Notes: generated from the letters alone by a model not told the origin. A stretch of DNA of 64,000 nucleotides from DAIQON01 sp036787835 (GCA_036787835.1 DAIQON010000001.1:124001-188000), one strand, 5' to 3'; positions 25,040-33,866 are shown, counted from the first letter of the stretch. Made by a program: numbers and translations.

Positions 25040-27679
25040 ATGAAACTACCACCTGTTTATGATGCTTCGGCATATGAGTCAGATATTTACGCTCTTTGGG
25101 AACAAAGTGGGGTCTTTACCGCTGATCCAAGAAGTAAAAAGCCACATTACTCAATCAGCATGCCTCCACCAAATGAAACTGGCACTCTTCACATTGGCCA
25201 TGCACTATTCTTGGCACTTCAAGATACCCTGGCGAGACATGCTAGAAGCAAGGGAATGGATGTTCTATGGTTACCAGGTACCGATCATGCAGCATTGGCC
25301 ACTAATGCAATTATAGAAAAGATGCTTACGGAAGAAGGAACAGATAAACACCAGCTGGGCAGGGAAGAGTTTTTGGGTCGAACCCGCGAGTACGTTGGCA
25401 ACAGCCGGGACACCATCAACAAACAGATTAGAGCCATGGGTGCTAGCGCTGACTGGTCAAGATCACGCTATACACTAGATAGCGCCCTAAATCGCTGTGT
25501 TAATGAAGTCTTTGTCAAAATGTATAATGACAGCTTAATTTACAGGGGTCATAGAATAGTAAATTGGGACCCAAACCTTGAGACCAATGTATCCGATGAC
25601 GAGGTCGAATATTCCGAGGAAAAAGCCAAACTTTATACTTTCAAATATGGACCTTTCGAGATCAGTACCGCCAGACCAGAAACTAAGTTTGGTGACAAGT
25701 ACGTCGTCATGCACCCCAAAGATAAGCGCTACCTAAAGTACAAGCACGGAGATACGTTTGAAACTGAATGGATAAACGGTAAAATCACTGCCGCCATAAT
25801 CAAGGATGAATCAGTAGATCCTGAATTCGGTACCGGAGTTATGACAATTACTCCTTGGCACAGCCAAATAGACTTCGAGATTGCGCAAAGACACAAACTC
25901 GACAGGGAACAGATAATAGACCTTAAGGGGAACTTGCTACCAATTGCTGGTGAGTTTGCCGGTATGCCAATAGCTAAGGCTCGTCCAGAAATTGTCGAAA
26001 AAATGCGCCAAAAGGGACTACTAATTTCTATCGATGAAAACTACGTTCACAATATAGCCTTAAACTCTCGGGGCAAGGGGATAATTGAACCTCAGATTAG
26101 GTTACAGTGGTTTGTTGACGTTAATAAACCAGCTGTTGACTGGAAGGGAAGTAAGCTAAGTCTAAAACAGGTTATGCAATCAGTAATTCGCGACAAAGAC
26201 ATAGACATAATTCCTAGTCGCTACGAGAAGGTATATTTTCACTGGATAGATAATCTTAGGGATTGGTGTATTAGCCGCCAAATCTGGTGGGGTCATCGTA
26301 TTCCAGTTTGGTACCGAACCGACAATAGTGGTAATAGCGAGACTTTTGTTGGAGTTTTGCCGCCCAAAGATGAGTCTGAAGGCTGGCATGAATGGGAACA
26401 AGACCCCGATACATTAGACACCTGGTTTAGTTCAGCGCTCTGGACATGGAGCACCCTGATCGATCCAAAGCTAGCAGAGGATTATGACATTTCTCTTGAC
26501 CAACTACTTGCTCAAAGTATTGATTTCCAGACATACCATCCAACCAATGTTCTCGAGACCGGATGGGATATTCTATTTTTCTGGGTAGCTCGAATGATAC
26601 TGGCCACAACTTATGTCACTGGTGAAGTGCCATTTAAAACGGTTTATTTACACGGCCTGGTTAGGACCGAGACCGGTAAAAAGATGAGTAAGAGTGATCC
26701 AGATTCAATCATTGATCCGCTGAGCATTATTCCTGAGTATGGAACCGACGCGCTAAGACTGGCTCTAATTCAGGGAATGACTGCCGGAAATGATCAAAGA
26801 ATAGGTGTCTCCAAGATTATAACCAATCGTAATTTCTGTAATAAACTATGGAACATTGCCCGCTTTATTGAAGGAGCGGCCCCTAAGCAAACGGACAGTA
26901 AGGAGACGGCTGCTAGCTCAATCGCCGATCACTGGATAGTAAAACGACTAACTATGGCTCAAAAACAGATAATTAAGGCTCACGATAACTACCTATTTAG
27001 TGAAGCTTATGCCGTGCTATATCACTTTTTATGGGACGATCTTGCTGATTGGTATATTGAAACTAGTAAGGTTGAAGTAAATAAACCGCTACTCAACTAC
27101 ATCTTAGAGAATGTATTGATTCTGAGCCATCCTTTAGCCCCATTCGTCAGTGAAACGATTTGGCAAACATTGAGTGGAGATAATACGTCAGTACTAGCCT
27201 CACAAACTTATGGACAAATAATTGGCTATGATAAACAGAAGGCGGCCGACTTTGATCAGCTGAAACAGATAATTAGCGAAATTAGGTTCGTATTGAGTAG
27301 CTTGCAAGAAAAACAAGTCACCCTCTACTTTGAAGATTCACCACTAGTTAGCGATAATGCCGACACATTGATTAAGCTAGCGAATATAAAAGACGTGAAG
27401 CCGGCTAAAAACGGCAAGGGGATTAGGCTTACACGTAGTAAGACTGGTATCTGGGTCGACGTCGACATAGACAAAGCTAAAAACTACGCTAGTACCCTCA
27501 GCCAAAAGCAGGATGATCAACTAAAAGTTATTAAGAACCTAGAGACGAGGCTAGATAATAAGAACTATCTAGCTCAAGCACCATTAGAAATAGTTGATCA
27601 GACCAAAGATCAGCTTATAAAAGCAAAAGAGATGCTTGATACAATCGCTAGTGAAGTTAAGCTGTTTTCTGAGCTCTAG
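25040..27679 (+). CDS. valS: Valyl-tRNA synthetase
   Basis: Class I synthetase, 879 residues. PPNETGTLHIGHAL (HIGH), NWDPNLETNVSDDEVEY, a CP1 editing domain (STARPETKFGD ... GTGVMTITPWHSQIDF), the WCISRQIWWGHRIPVWY stretch, GKKMSKS, the anticodon-binding helical domain and a C-terminal coiled coil (QDDQLKVIKNLETRL...) typical of ValS. It also deacylates mischarged Thr-tRNA-Val in the known family. Convergent overlap of four bases with the XRE-HAD gene. Confidence 0.97.
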   Translation: MKLPPVYDASAYESDIYALWEQSGVFTADPRSKKPHYSISMPPPNETGTLHIGHALFLALQDTLARHARSKGMDVLWLPGTDHAALATNAIIEKMLTEEGTDKHQLGREEFLGRTREYVGNSRDTINKQIRAMGASADWSRSRYTLDSALNRCVNEVFVKMYNDSLIYRGHRIVNWDPNLETNVSDDEVEYSEEKAKLYTFKYGPFEISTARPETKFGDKYVVMHPKDKRYLKYKHGDTFETEWINGKITAAIIKDESVDPEFGTGVMTITPWHSQIDFEIAQRHKLDREQIIDLKGNLLPIAGEFAGMPIAKARPEIVEKMRQKGLLISIDENYVHNIALNSRGKGIIEPQIRLQWFVDVNKPAVDWKGSKLSLKQVMQSVIRDKDIDIIPSRYEKVYFHWIDNLRDWCISRQIWWGHRIPVWYRTDNSGNSETFVGVLPPKDESEGWHEWEQDPDTLDTWFSSALWTWSTLIDPKLAEDYDISLDQLLAQSIDFQTYHPTNVLETGWDILFFWVARMILATTYVTGEVPFKTVYLHGLVRTETGKKMSKSDPDSIIDPLSIIPEYGTDALRLALIQGMTAGNDQRIGVSKIITNRNFCNKLWNIARFIEGAAPKQTDSKETAASSIADHWIVKRLTMAQKQIIKAHDNYLFSEAYAVLYHFLWDDLADWYIETSKVEVNKPLLNYILENVLILSHPLAPFVSETIWQTLSGDNTSVLASQTYGQIIGYDKQKAADFDQLKQIISEIRFVLSSLQEKQVTLYFEDSPLVSDNADTLIKLANIKDVKPAKNGKGIRLTRSKTGIWVDVDIDKAKNYASTLSQKQDDQLKVIKNLETRLDNKNYLAQAPLEIVDQTKDQLIKAKEMLDTIASEVKLFSEL

Positions 27680-28545
27680 CTAGCAGGTTCCAGAGCTTCT
27701 CTAATGTGGGCTACCGATTCTTCTGGGCGAGCGTAGTCAAACCACATAACATTCCACCCAGCCTTATCTGCTGCTGTTAGATTTGCCCTAGTGTCATCTA
27801 CCAGAAGTATCTGATCAGGGCTACAGCCAGCTTTCTCTGCAGCAATTTTATACGTCTCTGGTTCCGGTTTAATAGCGCCGACCTGTGATGAATCCATGAC
27901 GACATCATAATTCAGGTTTGGTATTTGGTTATTTCGTCTAAGTTCACTGAGAAAACCAGGCATTATATTAGTCAACAGCCCGACCTTATAATTATCGATG
28001 GCCCAGCCCAGTAGCTCGGCCGTACCGGGCACTGATTCAGCGGCATCAAGATAATATTTCTGCCAGTCAATCTTAGCAATATTTACTCGCTCAGCTAGCT
28101 TTTGATTAAATTCATTTAGGGTTATGTCTCCCCGACAGACATCATCATTGTAGTGCCAAAAAGCCGTCTCAACTAAATCTGAAGGAACGGAAAACTCTTC
28201 GGCGATAATCCCAAACGCCCGCTGATAAAACCTAACCAAACATCCGTTTACGTCGAAATAAATAAAGCTAACACCACTTTTAGTCTTCTTAAGCTTGCGC
28301 CCCAAGGTACTTTGAGTTGAGCCGCCAGCCAGTTCATCAAGACTAATTATTAGCGCTTCTGCAATCGATTGGACAGTAAAGATCGATGGTGACTTAATTG
28401 CTCCACGCTCAATTTTAGCGAGAGTCGAATAACTTAAGTTAGCCTTTTGGCATAGACCTTGCTGCGTAAGACCACGATCACGACGAACTTGCTGGATCCT
28501 CTTACCCAACAATAGCTCTAGACGCTGTCCTCCACCAATTTCCAT
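27676..28545 (-). CDS. Fusion of an XRE-type HTH domain and a HAD-like hydrolase
   Basis: A 289-residue two-domain protein from ATG 28545. Residues 10-75 are an XRE/Cro HTH (RIQQVRRDRGLTQQGLCQKANLSYSTLAKIERG). Residues 92-285 are a HAD subfamily I domain: motif I DVNG (nucleophile D98, with Asn100 where phosphatases have the acid Asp), a helical cap, motif II LLTN, motif III AIKPEPETY (Lys) and motif IV LLVDDTRAN. The fusion suggests a DNA-bound regulator with a small-molecule phosphate-related domain; the Asn may make it a sensor, not an efficient phosphatase. That is inference. A TATTAT box lies 6 bases before the ATG. Confidence 0.85.
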   Translation of the reverse strand: MEIGGGQRLELLLGKRIQQVRRDRGLTQQGLCQKANLSYSTLAKIERGAIKSPSIFTVQSIAEALIISLDELAGGSTQSTLGRKLKKTKSGVSFIYFDVNGCLVRFYQRAFGIIAEEFSVPSDLVETAFWHYNDDVCRGDITLNEFNQKLAERVNIAKIDWQKYYLDAAESVPGTAELLGWAIDNYKVGLLTNIMPGFLSELRRNNQIPNLNYDVVMDSSQVGAIKPEPETYKIAAEKAGCSPDQILLVDDTRANLTAADKAGWNVMWFDYARPEESVAHIREALEPAS

Positions 28546-28551
28546 AGCCTT

Positions 28552-28557
28552 ATAATA
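28552..28557 (-). promoter_or_regulatory. -10 box of the XRE-HAD gene, leaderless
   Basis: TATTAT on the minus strand with 6 bases before the ATG, so the predicted +1 coincides with the A of ATG. Confidence 0.5.
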
Positions 28558-28606
28558 ACTATTAAGCTTGAAAAACAAAAGAAAAATAGCACTAAATGGC
28601 TAGAAA

Positions 28607-30073
28607 CTACTGTAGAGCAGAGGTTAGTCTTGCTATATTATCTTGTAAAACCTTGCGTCTTGGACGCTTTAGCCAACTCTTGAGCGTCAACTGCTTGCTT
28701 CGTTCGATGTACTGATCCTCAATGGCCTCAAGTTTCTTAACAAGACCTGGGTCATAGGCTATAAGTGTTACTTCCAGATCAAGCTCGAAGGACCTAATGT
28801 CTAGATTACTTGACCCAATGGTTGCGATTTCTCCATCAACAGTTATGAACTTTGAGTGAAGTAGAATAGGTGGCTTATACCAATATATTTTGACTCCGGC
28901 TCGAAGCAAGACCTCATAAAAGGAACGTTGCGCGTGACCAACCATCCATTGATCCATGACCTCAGAGTTGATAAGAATCACCTCGACCCCCCGTTTAGCA
29001 GCGCTGGTTATAGCAGTTATTAACGACTCGTCAGGAACGAAGTAGGGATTGGTAATAACAATTTTTTCCTTCGCCAGGTGAATTAGCGAAGTAAATAGCT
29101 TTAGGTTGTTCTCGTCATCATACCCGGGACCACTTGGTAACACCTGGGCTAGCGAATCTCCGTAACTTTTTATCTGTAGAACATTTTGGTAAGCATCGAC
29201 TTGGTCAATTATTTTCCCGGTTTCCGAATACCAATCTGTTAGGAATACTGCGCCAAGCTGTAAAACGGTTGGTCCTTCTAGCCGAACAACCATTTCATCA
29301 TAGTAGATGCTGTCTTTGCGATGATAATTACGCTGTATAAGGTTCTGAGAGCCCGTATAACCGATTTTTCCATCAATGACCACCAGTTTACGGTGGTTAC
29401 GCAGATCTGGCCTCACATAGTCCTTACCGATCCTTAGAGGCAACATTTCTTGGACTAATACGCCACCGGCTTTAAGGCGTTTAAGCATATTCTTAAAGTT
29501 AGGATATTTTTTGGTTGAAAAGGAATCATATAAAACTCTGACACTAACATCACGTTTTACAGCCTCTTCAAGGGCGACAAAGATTGGTTCGGTTACTTCA
29601 TCGAGGGCAATAATAAAATATTCGAGGTGAACAAAATACTGTGCAGAATTTATATCTTTGACGATAGATGCAATAGCTTCGTTATATTCTGGCAAAATAT
29701 CTAGCTTATTACCTCCGAAAACACCCATATGGCTTAGCGACTGAGATAGTTTTGCTATAGAATCATATTTCTTAGGTGCAGGAACGTTCAGCAGATTATA
29801 CTTGTCTTTTTTGGCTAGCACGTCTTTGGTCGTGGCAGATATAAACTTATCTAGGGTTTTTTGGGCTGATCTCCTAGATTTTGGAAGTTTTGGGCTGCCA
29901 AGTACTAAATATAGGATTAACCCAAGGCTAGGGAAGAAGAAAATTACTAGAAGCCATGCAGTAGCCGATGATGGTTTACGGTTTTTAGGTACTAAGAATA
30001 GGGCACCGATGCGAATTATCCACTCAGTTACAAGCCATATTGTGCCGGCAGAAGTAAAAGTGCTGATCAACAA
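28607..30073 (-). CDS. cls: Cardiolipin synthase-type phospholipase D family protein
   Basis: A 488-residue membrane enzyme that joins phospholipids to cardiolipin. Two N-terminal TM helices (about 10-30 and 38-58), then two PLD domains with HRKLVVIDGKIGYTGSQN and HSKFITVDGEIATIGSSN (HxK...D motifs). The start is a TTG at 30073, one base after the stop of a 34-codon frame that carries the only visible SD. No in-frame ATG gives the full N terminus. Translation is therefore probably coupled to that short frame. Confidence 0.92.
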   Translation of the reverse strand: MLISTFTSAGTIWLVTEWIIRIGALFLVPKNRKPSSATAWLLVIFFFPSLGLILYLVLGSPKLPKSRRSAQKTLDKFISATTKDVLAKKDKYNLLNVPAPKKYDSIAKLSQSLSHMGVFGGNKLDILPEYNEAIASIVKDINSAQYFVHLEYFIIALDEVTEPIFVALEEAVKRDVSVRVLYDSFSTKKYPNFKNMLKRLKAGGVLVQEMLPLRIGKDYVRPDLRNHRKLVVIDGKIGYTGSQNLIQRNYHRKDSIYYDEMVVRLEGPTVLQLGAVFLTDWYSETGKIIDQVDAYQNVLQIKSYGDSLAQVLPSGPGYDDENNLKLFTSLIHLAKEKIVITNPYFVPDESLITAITSAAKRGVEVILINSEVMDQWMVGHAQRSFYEVLLRAGVKIYWYKPPILLHSKFITVDGEIATIGSSNLDIRSFELDLEVTLIAYDPGLVKKLEAIEDQYIERSKQLTLKSWLKRPRRKVLQDNIARLTSALQ

Positions 30074-30074
30074 T

Positions 30075-30179
30075 TTATTTACCGTCTTTGACTGATGTGT
30101 AGAATACAGGGCCTATGACACCATCGGTCGTAAGTATAAGAAAAAATGTACCGATAAATTCGACAGCATACTTTCTCAT
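30075..30179 (-). CDS. 34-codon frame resembling an aquaporin N terminus, upstream of cls
   Basis: ATG at 30179 preceded by AGGGG at about 7 bases. It encodes 34 residues beginning MRKYAVEFIGTFFLIL, which reads like the first helix of MIP/aquaporin-family channels (EFIGTFFL), then stops with TAA; the cls TTG follows after one base in another frame. It may be a remnant of a deleted aquaporin gene now used as a translated leader, or a small membrane peptide. The similarity is from memory of the family, not a search. Confidence 0.45.
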   Translation of the reverse strand: MRKYAVEFIGTFFLILTTDGVIGPVFYTSVKDGK

Positions 30180-30190
30180 AAATAACCCCT

Positions 30191-30214
30191 CTAAACTTAT
30201 GTGCTTAAGTTTAG
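30191..30214. repeat. Perfect hairpin before the cls leader frame
   Basis: CTAAACTTA / TAAGTTTAG, 9-bp stem, 6-base loop. It sits just upstream of the AGGGG of the 34-codon frame and downstream of uppS. It could weaken readthrough from uppS or act as an operator; there is no T-run on the minus strand, so it is not a clear terminator. Confidence 0.5.
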
Positions 30215-30268
30215 TTTATGCTACCAGGTTAATTTGTTCCAAGTTTTATACCAATGACAAAGTACTGG

Positions 30269-30967
30269 TTATGAACCAAAACGTCGTTTGCGAGTTGAGT
30301 AATCTAGTAGAGCCTCATCTAGGTCAGCTACGGTAAAGGCGGGCCAGTTTTTAAGCACAAATTTTAGCTCAGCATAAGCCGCAGACCACAGCATAAATCC
30401 ACTTAAGCGTTGTTCGCCCGAAGTTCGAATAATAAGATCCAGTGGTGGTAGTTCTGGGCCGTAAAGGTGTTCCGAAATAAGCTCGGGAGTAATTTGATCG
30501 GCACTTGCTCCACTTTTTATCAAGCTAGACAAAGCATCGACTAACTCTTGTTGCCCACCGTAGTTAACACAGATAACTAATGTCCCTCCGGTGTTGTTAG
30601 CGGTCATCTTTTGTGCTTGGTTTAACGAGTCGACTACTTTTTGACTAAGCCCCTTTTCGGCTCCAATAAAAATAACTCTGATATTTTGTTTATGAAGCTT
30701 ATTAATTTCGTGGTCTGCAACCCAAGAAAGCAAATCCATTAGGTAGTTAACTTCTTCGTCACTACGACCCCAGTTTTCGGTGGAGAAAACAAATGCCGAA
30801 ACGTAATTAATCCCACGATCAAATGCTGCAAGGGCTATTTTCTTGAGTCGAAAGTAACCACGTCGATGACCTTCAAAGGGTCGGAGCCCACGTTGCTGTG
30901 CCCACCGCCTATTACCGTCTAGTATTAGGCCAAGATGGTTGGGCAGGGAAGATTCATTAAAATTCAT
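30269..30967 (-). CDS. uppS: Undecaprenyl diphosphate synthase (isoprenyl transferase)
   Basis: cis-Prenyltransferase of 232 residues that makes the lipid carrier for peptidoglycan. GLILDGNRRWAQQRGLRPFEGHRRG (catalytic D17), SAFVFSTENWGRSDEEV, VNYGGQQELVDAL, and the C-terminal IRTSGEQRLSGFMLWSAAYAELKF are all present. It is probably followed by cls on the same strand, both acting on membrane lipids. Confidence 0.96.
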   Translation of the reverse strand: MNFNESSLPNHLGLILDGNRRWAQQRGLRPFEGHRRGYFRLKKIALAAFDRGINYVSAFVFSTENWGRSDEEVNYLMDLLSWVADHEINKLHKQNIRVIFIGAEKGLSQKVVDSLNQAQKMTANNTGGTLVICVNYGGQQELVDALSSLIKSGASADQITPELISEHLYGPELPPLDLIIRTSGEQRLSGFMLWSAAYAELKFVLKNWPAFTVADLDEALLDYSTRKRRFGS

Positions 30968-31028
30968 TTCTTAATTTTAACACTGAGCTACTTAGGATTA
31001 GATGAAAACATTCAATATTTTAGACGAA

Positions 31029-31442
31029 CTACGATATATAGTTTCGATTCTTTAACCAAGAAAATATTTCTTCTGATATTGGAGTTAAGTGTTTAGGGTT
31101 AATGGTTGAATCAAAGTAGGCAATCTCTACGATTTCGCTAGAGGGAATTGGCTCACCATCGAGGTCGCCATAGTATAGTTTTATGTTAACTCTAGTATTT
31201 ACTTTGCCGTGAGCATCATTTTCAAACTCTGCTAGGTATTTAAGGCTATCCGAAATTAGCGGAATCCCGACTTCTTCAATAACTTCTCTTTTTAAGCAGT
31301 CCTCTTCGGATTCTCCGGCTTCGATGGTTCCACCAAGCATATAAAAAGCAAACTCGTTTTGCTCTTCACGAGTCATTAGAATTTTTTTATCTTTGATGAC
31401 TGCTAATGCAGACTTTCTAATAATCGTCGGCTTATCATCCAT
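31029..31442 (-). CDS. NUDIX hydrolase
   Basis: A 137-residue NUDIX pyrophosphohydrolase. The box GGTIEAGESEEDCLKREVIEEVGI fits GX5EX7REUXEEXGU fully. The substrate is not evident. The start at ATG 31442 is supported by a TATACT box 8 bases upstream; an earlier in-frame start would cross that box. Divergent from a second NUDIX gene with only 43 bases between the two ATGs. Confidence 0.92.
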   Translation of the reverse strand: MDDKPTIIRKSALAVIKDKKILMTREEQNEFAFYMLGGTIEAGESEEDCLKREVIEEVGIPLISDSLKYLAEFENDAHGKVNTRVNIKLYYGDLDGEPIPSSEIVEIAYFDSTINPKHLTPISEEIFSWLKNRNYIS

Positions 31443-31450
31443 ATATAGCA

Positions 31451-31456
31451 AGTATA
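31451..31456 (-). promoter_or_regulatory. -10 box of the minus-strand NUDIX gene, near-leaderless
   Basis: TATACT on the minus strand, 8 bases before the ATG at 31442. Confidence 0.55.
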
Positions 31457-31473
31457 ACAAACGATTATCGGGC

Positions 31474-31479
31474 TATAAT
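31474..31479 (+). promoter_or_regulatory. -10 box of the MTH1-like NUDIX gene, leaderless
   Basis: A perfect TATAAT, 6 bases before the ATG at 31486. The predicted +1 is the A of the start codon. Confidence 0.65.
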
Positions 31480-31485
31480 AGGTTC

Positions 31486-31956
31486 ATGAAACAGGCCACA
31501 CTACTCTTTTTATTTAAAGATGACCAGATTCTCTTAGCTATGAAGAAGAGAGGCTTTGGATCGGGAAAGTGGAATGGAGTCGGCGGCAAGGTTGAAGACG
31601 GTGAAGCCATAATTGACGCTACTATTCGGGAGTGCCAAGAAGAAATTGAGGTTAACCCAAAAAATATTGTTGAAGTAGCCAAGCTAAACTTTTTCTTCCC
31701 AAGTGAGAGAAGCTCTAATAACCAAACCGTCAGTGTGTTTACTAGCAAATCGTGGGATGGAGAGCCCGTGGAAACTGAAGAAATGGCTCCTAAGTGGTTC
31801 CGGGTTGGTGAAATCCCGTACGACGAAATGTGGTCAGACGACCAATTTTGGCTACCCAAAGTTATTGCTGGTGAATTCGTAAATGCTGATTTTCACTTCG
31901 ACGACGACGACCAACTGAAAAAACATTCACTTGAATCTAAACCGATAATTATTTAA
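31486..31956 (+). CDS. NUDIX hydrolase, MTH1-like 8-oxo-dGTP diphosphatase
   Basis: A 156-residue NUDIX protein that reads more like eukaryotic MTH1 than E. coli MutT: MKKRGFGSGKWNGVGGKVEDGE, the NUDIX helix RECQEEIEV, then DEMWSDDQFWLPKVIAGEFVNADFHFD, which parallels the MTH1 PLDxMWPDDxYWLP segment that shapes the purine pocket. A role in clearing oxidised nucleotides is inferred. The Gly of the usual EEXG is Glu. Leaderless TATAAT 6 bases upstream. Confidence 0.88.
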   Translation: MKQATLLFLFKDDQILLAMKKRGFGSGKWNGVGGKVEDGEAIIDATIRECQEEIEVNPKNIVEVAKLNFFFPSERSSNNQTVSVFTSKSWDGEPVETEEMAPKWFRVGEIPYDEMWSDDQFWLPKVIAGEFVNADFHFDDDDQLKKHSLESKPIII

Positions 31957-32055
31957 TAAGAACTAGCTTCTTCAGGGGTCATATTCAAGCAGCTATTTAG
32001 CTCTCATCTGTTGCCACTTTAATGTTCCGGCATACTATCGACCTAGGGGGTTGAT

Positions 32056-32286
32056 TTAATTCTTTGTTTTTTGCTTAATAGCCGATAACCGAATAAGACG
32101 AATTTTTTGGGCAATGTTACGAAATCTACCTCGCATATTCGGGCTCTTCTCGAGTAGTACTGCTTCATTTCGAGGCAAAGTATCATGACTCACGTTATCA
32201 TTAGGCTCACGTTGGCTATTTATGTAGTACTGGGAACGGACCTTTACTCTGCGCTCGCGTTTTTCCTTGAAGATCCTGTTAAACAT
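32056..32286 (-). CDS. Small basic hypothetical protein
   Basis: A 76-residue, strongly basic protein (Lys/Arg at both ends, FKEKRERRVKVRSQYY and FRNIAQKIRLIRLSAIKQKTKN), with no TM or signal peptide and no recognised family. It starts at ATG 32286; TAGAAT lies 11 bases upstream. It could be a nucleic-acid-binding peptide, but the base composition gives no strong coding proof. Confidence 0.4.
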   Translation of the reverse strand: MFNRIFKEKRERRVKVRSQYYINSQREPNDNVSHDTLPRNEAVLLEKSPNMRGRFRNIAQKIRLIRLSAIKQKTKN

Positions 32287-32406
32287 ATTTACCCAAAATT
32301 CTAGAAAATAACTATTTATTAGTATCTCTTAATGAGGAGTATGCTCTTCAGACTTGAGATCTACTAATACAAAGCAATGCGAGGAGCTATTAGTGTGTAT
32401 TAGTTG

Positions 32407-33387
32407 CTAACTAATCCAGCCATGCTCTTCGTCGGCTTTTCTTGCATAGCCGACTACGACATCTATTTTCTCAGTGACAGATTTCTGAAACTGCTTAGCA
32501 TTGGCTATTTCTATGCCACACGCTTGAGCTACGCCAGGATATGTGCCGACTAAAAGTGCTGAACTCATCAGCAGTGCCAGCCTAAATCTCTCAAGCCGTT
32601 GTGTCTGAACATCGTCTCTTGATGCTAGGCCTTCTAAGCGCCTAATTTCTCCGTCGATCATGCTTATTTTTCCGACTGTTTCACCAAATCGAGCGGAGTA
32701 AAGAACTGACTCTCGTCGATTTTTAGACAGTTTACCAAGATCATCAATCAACTCCTGAATGTAGACCGGGAATTCGCCCTTGTATTGTTTTTGGAATTCG
32801 GGAGATAAGTAGTCATACCGAGGCTGAATAATTACCCGGCAGTCAGGCGACTGACAATTGCAAACAAATCTATGGGTATTGGAGACATGGGATACAGAAT
32901 GATCGGTAGTAATTTCTTGACTCGCAGGAATAGCTTTTCTAGACACCAAGAAGGCAGTACCAAACATACTCATGTTGTTTAAGCTCCAAGTAAAAAATGC
33001 ATTAGGACTACAAGAATGATTATATCCAATCATATTCTTGTCTTCTTCGGCCTCAGTTAAGCCCACCAAAAATAGGTCTAAACCAATCTGTTGCTGGGAC
33101 CCGTGTAGTGTGCCTTCAGCAGTCAACTTTCGTACTTCAGCTTCATTAACTACTCGACCGCCTTTAACGGCCAAAATCTCATGTTGTTCTATATCAATAG
33201 TCGTAAATAGGCCCTGGCCTTCAATCTCAGATCCATCCCGCCGTTCAACACCATCTCTCCGCCAACTAGTTACGCCATCGGCAATCGTCTGATCAACATC
33301 CATAATGAATTGCATAAATTCTGCACTTCCGACGGCCATATTGGGGCCAAATTGTCTAGGGCTTCTATCAAAAATCCTGGGCTTCAT
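32407..33387 (-). CDS. SET-domain protein (candidate protein lysine methyltransferase)
   Basis: A 326-residue protein. The SET core is visible: EGQGLFTTIDIEQHE (SAM-side GxG, residues 57-70), MIGYNHSCSPNAFF (NHSC at 123-126, pseudoknot), ITTDHSV, and a post-SET-like Cys cluster with C176, C178 and C183 (FVCNCQSPDCR). The C-terminal 130 residues are helical, with a hydrophobic segment near 275-290. Such proteins transfer methyl groups to lysines in known families; substrate here unknown. A TATAAT lies 10 bases before the ATG. It is followed downstream by a small basic protein gene. Confidence 0.82.
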   Translation of the reverse strand: MKPRIFDRSPRQFGPNMAVGSAEFMQFIMDVDQTIADGVTSWRRDGVERRDGSEIEGQGLFTTIDIEQHEILAVKGGRVVNEAEVRKLTAEGTLHGSQQQIGLDLFLVGLTEAEEDKNMIGYNHSCSPNAFFTWSLNNMSMFGTAFLVSRKAIPASQEITTDHSVSHVSNTHRFVCNCQSPDCRVIIQPRYDYLSPEFQKQYKGEFPVYIQELIDDLGKLSKNRRESVLYSARFGETVGKISMIDGEIRRLEGLASRDDVQTQRLERFRLALLMSSALLVGTYPGVAQACGIEIANAKQFQKSVTEKIDVVVGYARKADEEHGWIS

Positions 33388-33397
33388 AACAAAACAT

Positions 33398-33403
33398 ATT
33401 ATA
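33398..33403 (-). promoter_or_regulatory. -10 box of the SET-domain gene, near-leaderless
   Basis: A perfect TATAAT on the minus strand, 10 bases before the ATG at 33387. Confidence 0.5.
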
Positions 33404-33442
33404 CCATTATAGCGCTAGGTCAGCAACTAAATGTGGTCCAAT

Positions 33443-33853
33443 TTAGCATTGGAATTCAGTCAAAATTGATCTAGGCGTAAACCTATTTGTGTCTGTCCAG
33501 ACCGGTAAATCAAGATGATGCTCCTGAAATATATCTACGACGCGGTCTTTTGTTTCAAGCAAAGTCATCCCAGTTGACTCGTATTGCTGTTCAGCGACTA
33601 ATAATCCTGTGGCTTCAACAGCAAAACCAGTGCCCAGGGCAATGTCCAAGGCTGGAGATGCGTCACCATATATGGCAACTCCTAAGGCTCCGGCCGTTAG
33701 CACTGCTAGGGCACCAATTGCTTTCCGACTACGGTTCCACCTTAAAAATCGCCTTGTCAGAGTTGCGAATTTTTCAGTTTGACTGGTCGCGTCCCTACGA
33801 ACCTCTCCAGCAGGTAATGCTTCAATGCCCGGGCAATATATATTCCTAGTCAT
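33443..33853 (-). CDS. Hypothetical protein with a hydrophobic hairpin
   Basis: A 136-residue protein with one or two membrane segments in the middle (IGALAVLTAGALGVAIYG and ALDIALGTGFAVEATGLLVA, about 47-85) flanked by soluble ends. No family recognised. It starts 13 bases after the stop of the 350-residue gene on the same strand, so they are probably co-transcribed. Confidence 0.6.
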   Translation of the reverse strand: MTRNIYCPGIEALPAGEVRRDATSQTEKFATLTRRFLRWNRSRKAIGALAVLTAGALGVAIYGDASPALDIALGTGFAVEATGLLVAEQQYESTGMTLLETKDRVVDIFQEHHLDLPVWTDTNRFTPRSILTEFQC

Positions 33854-33866
33854 ATTGAATTACGCT

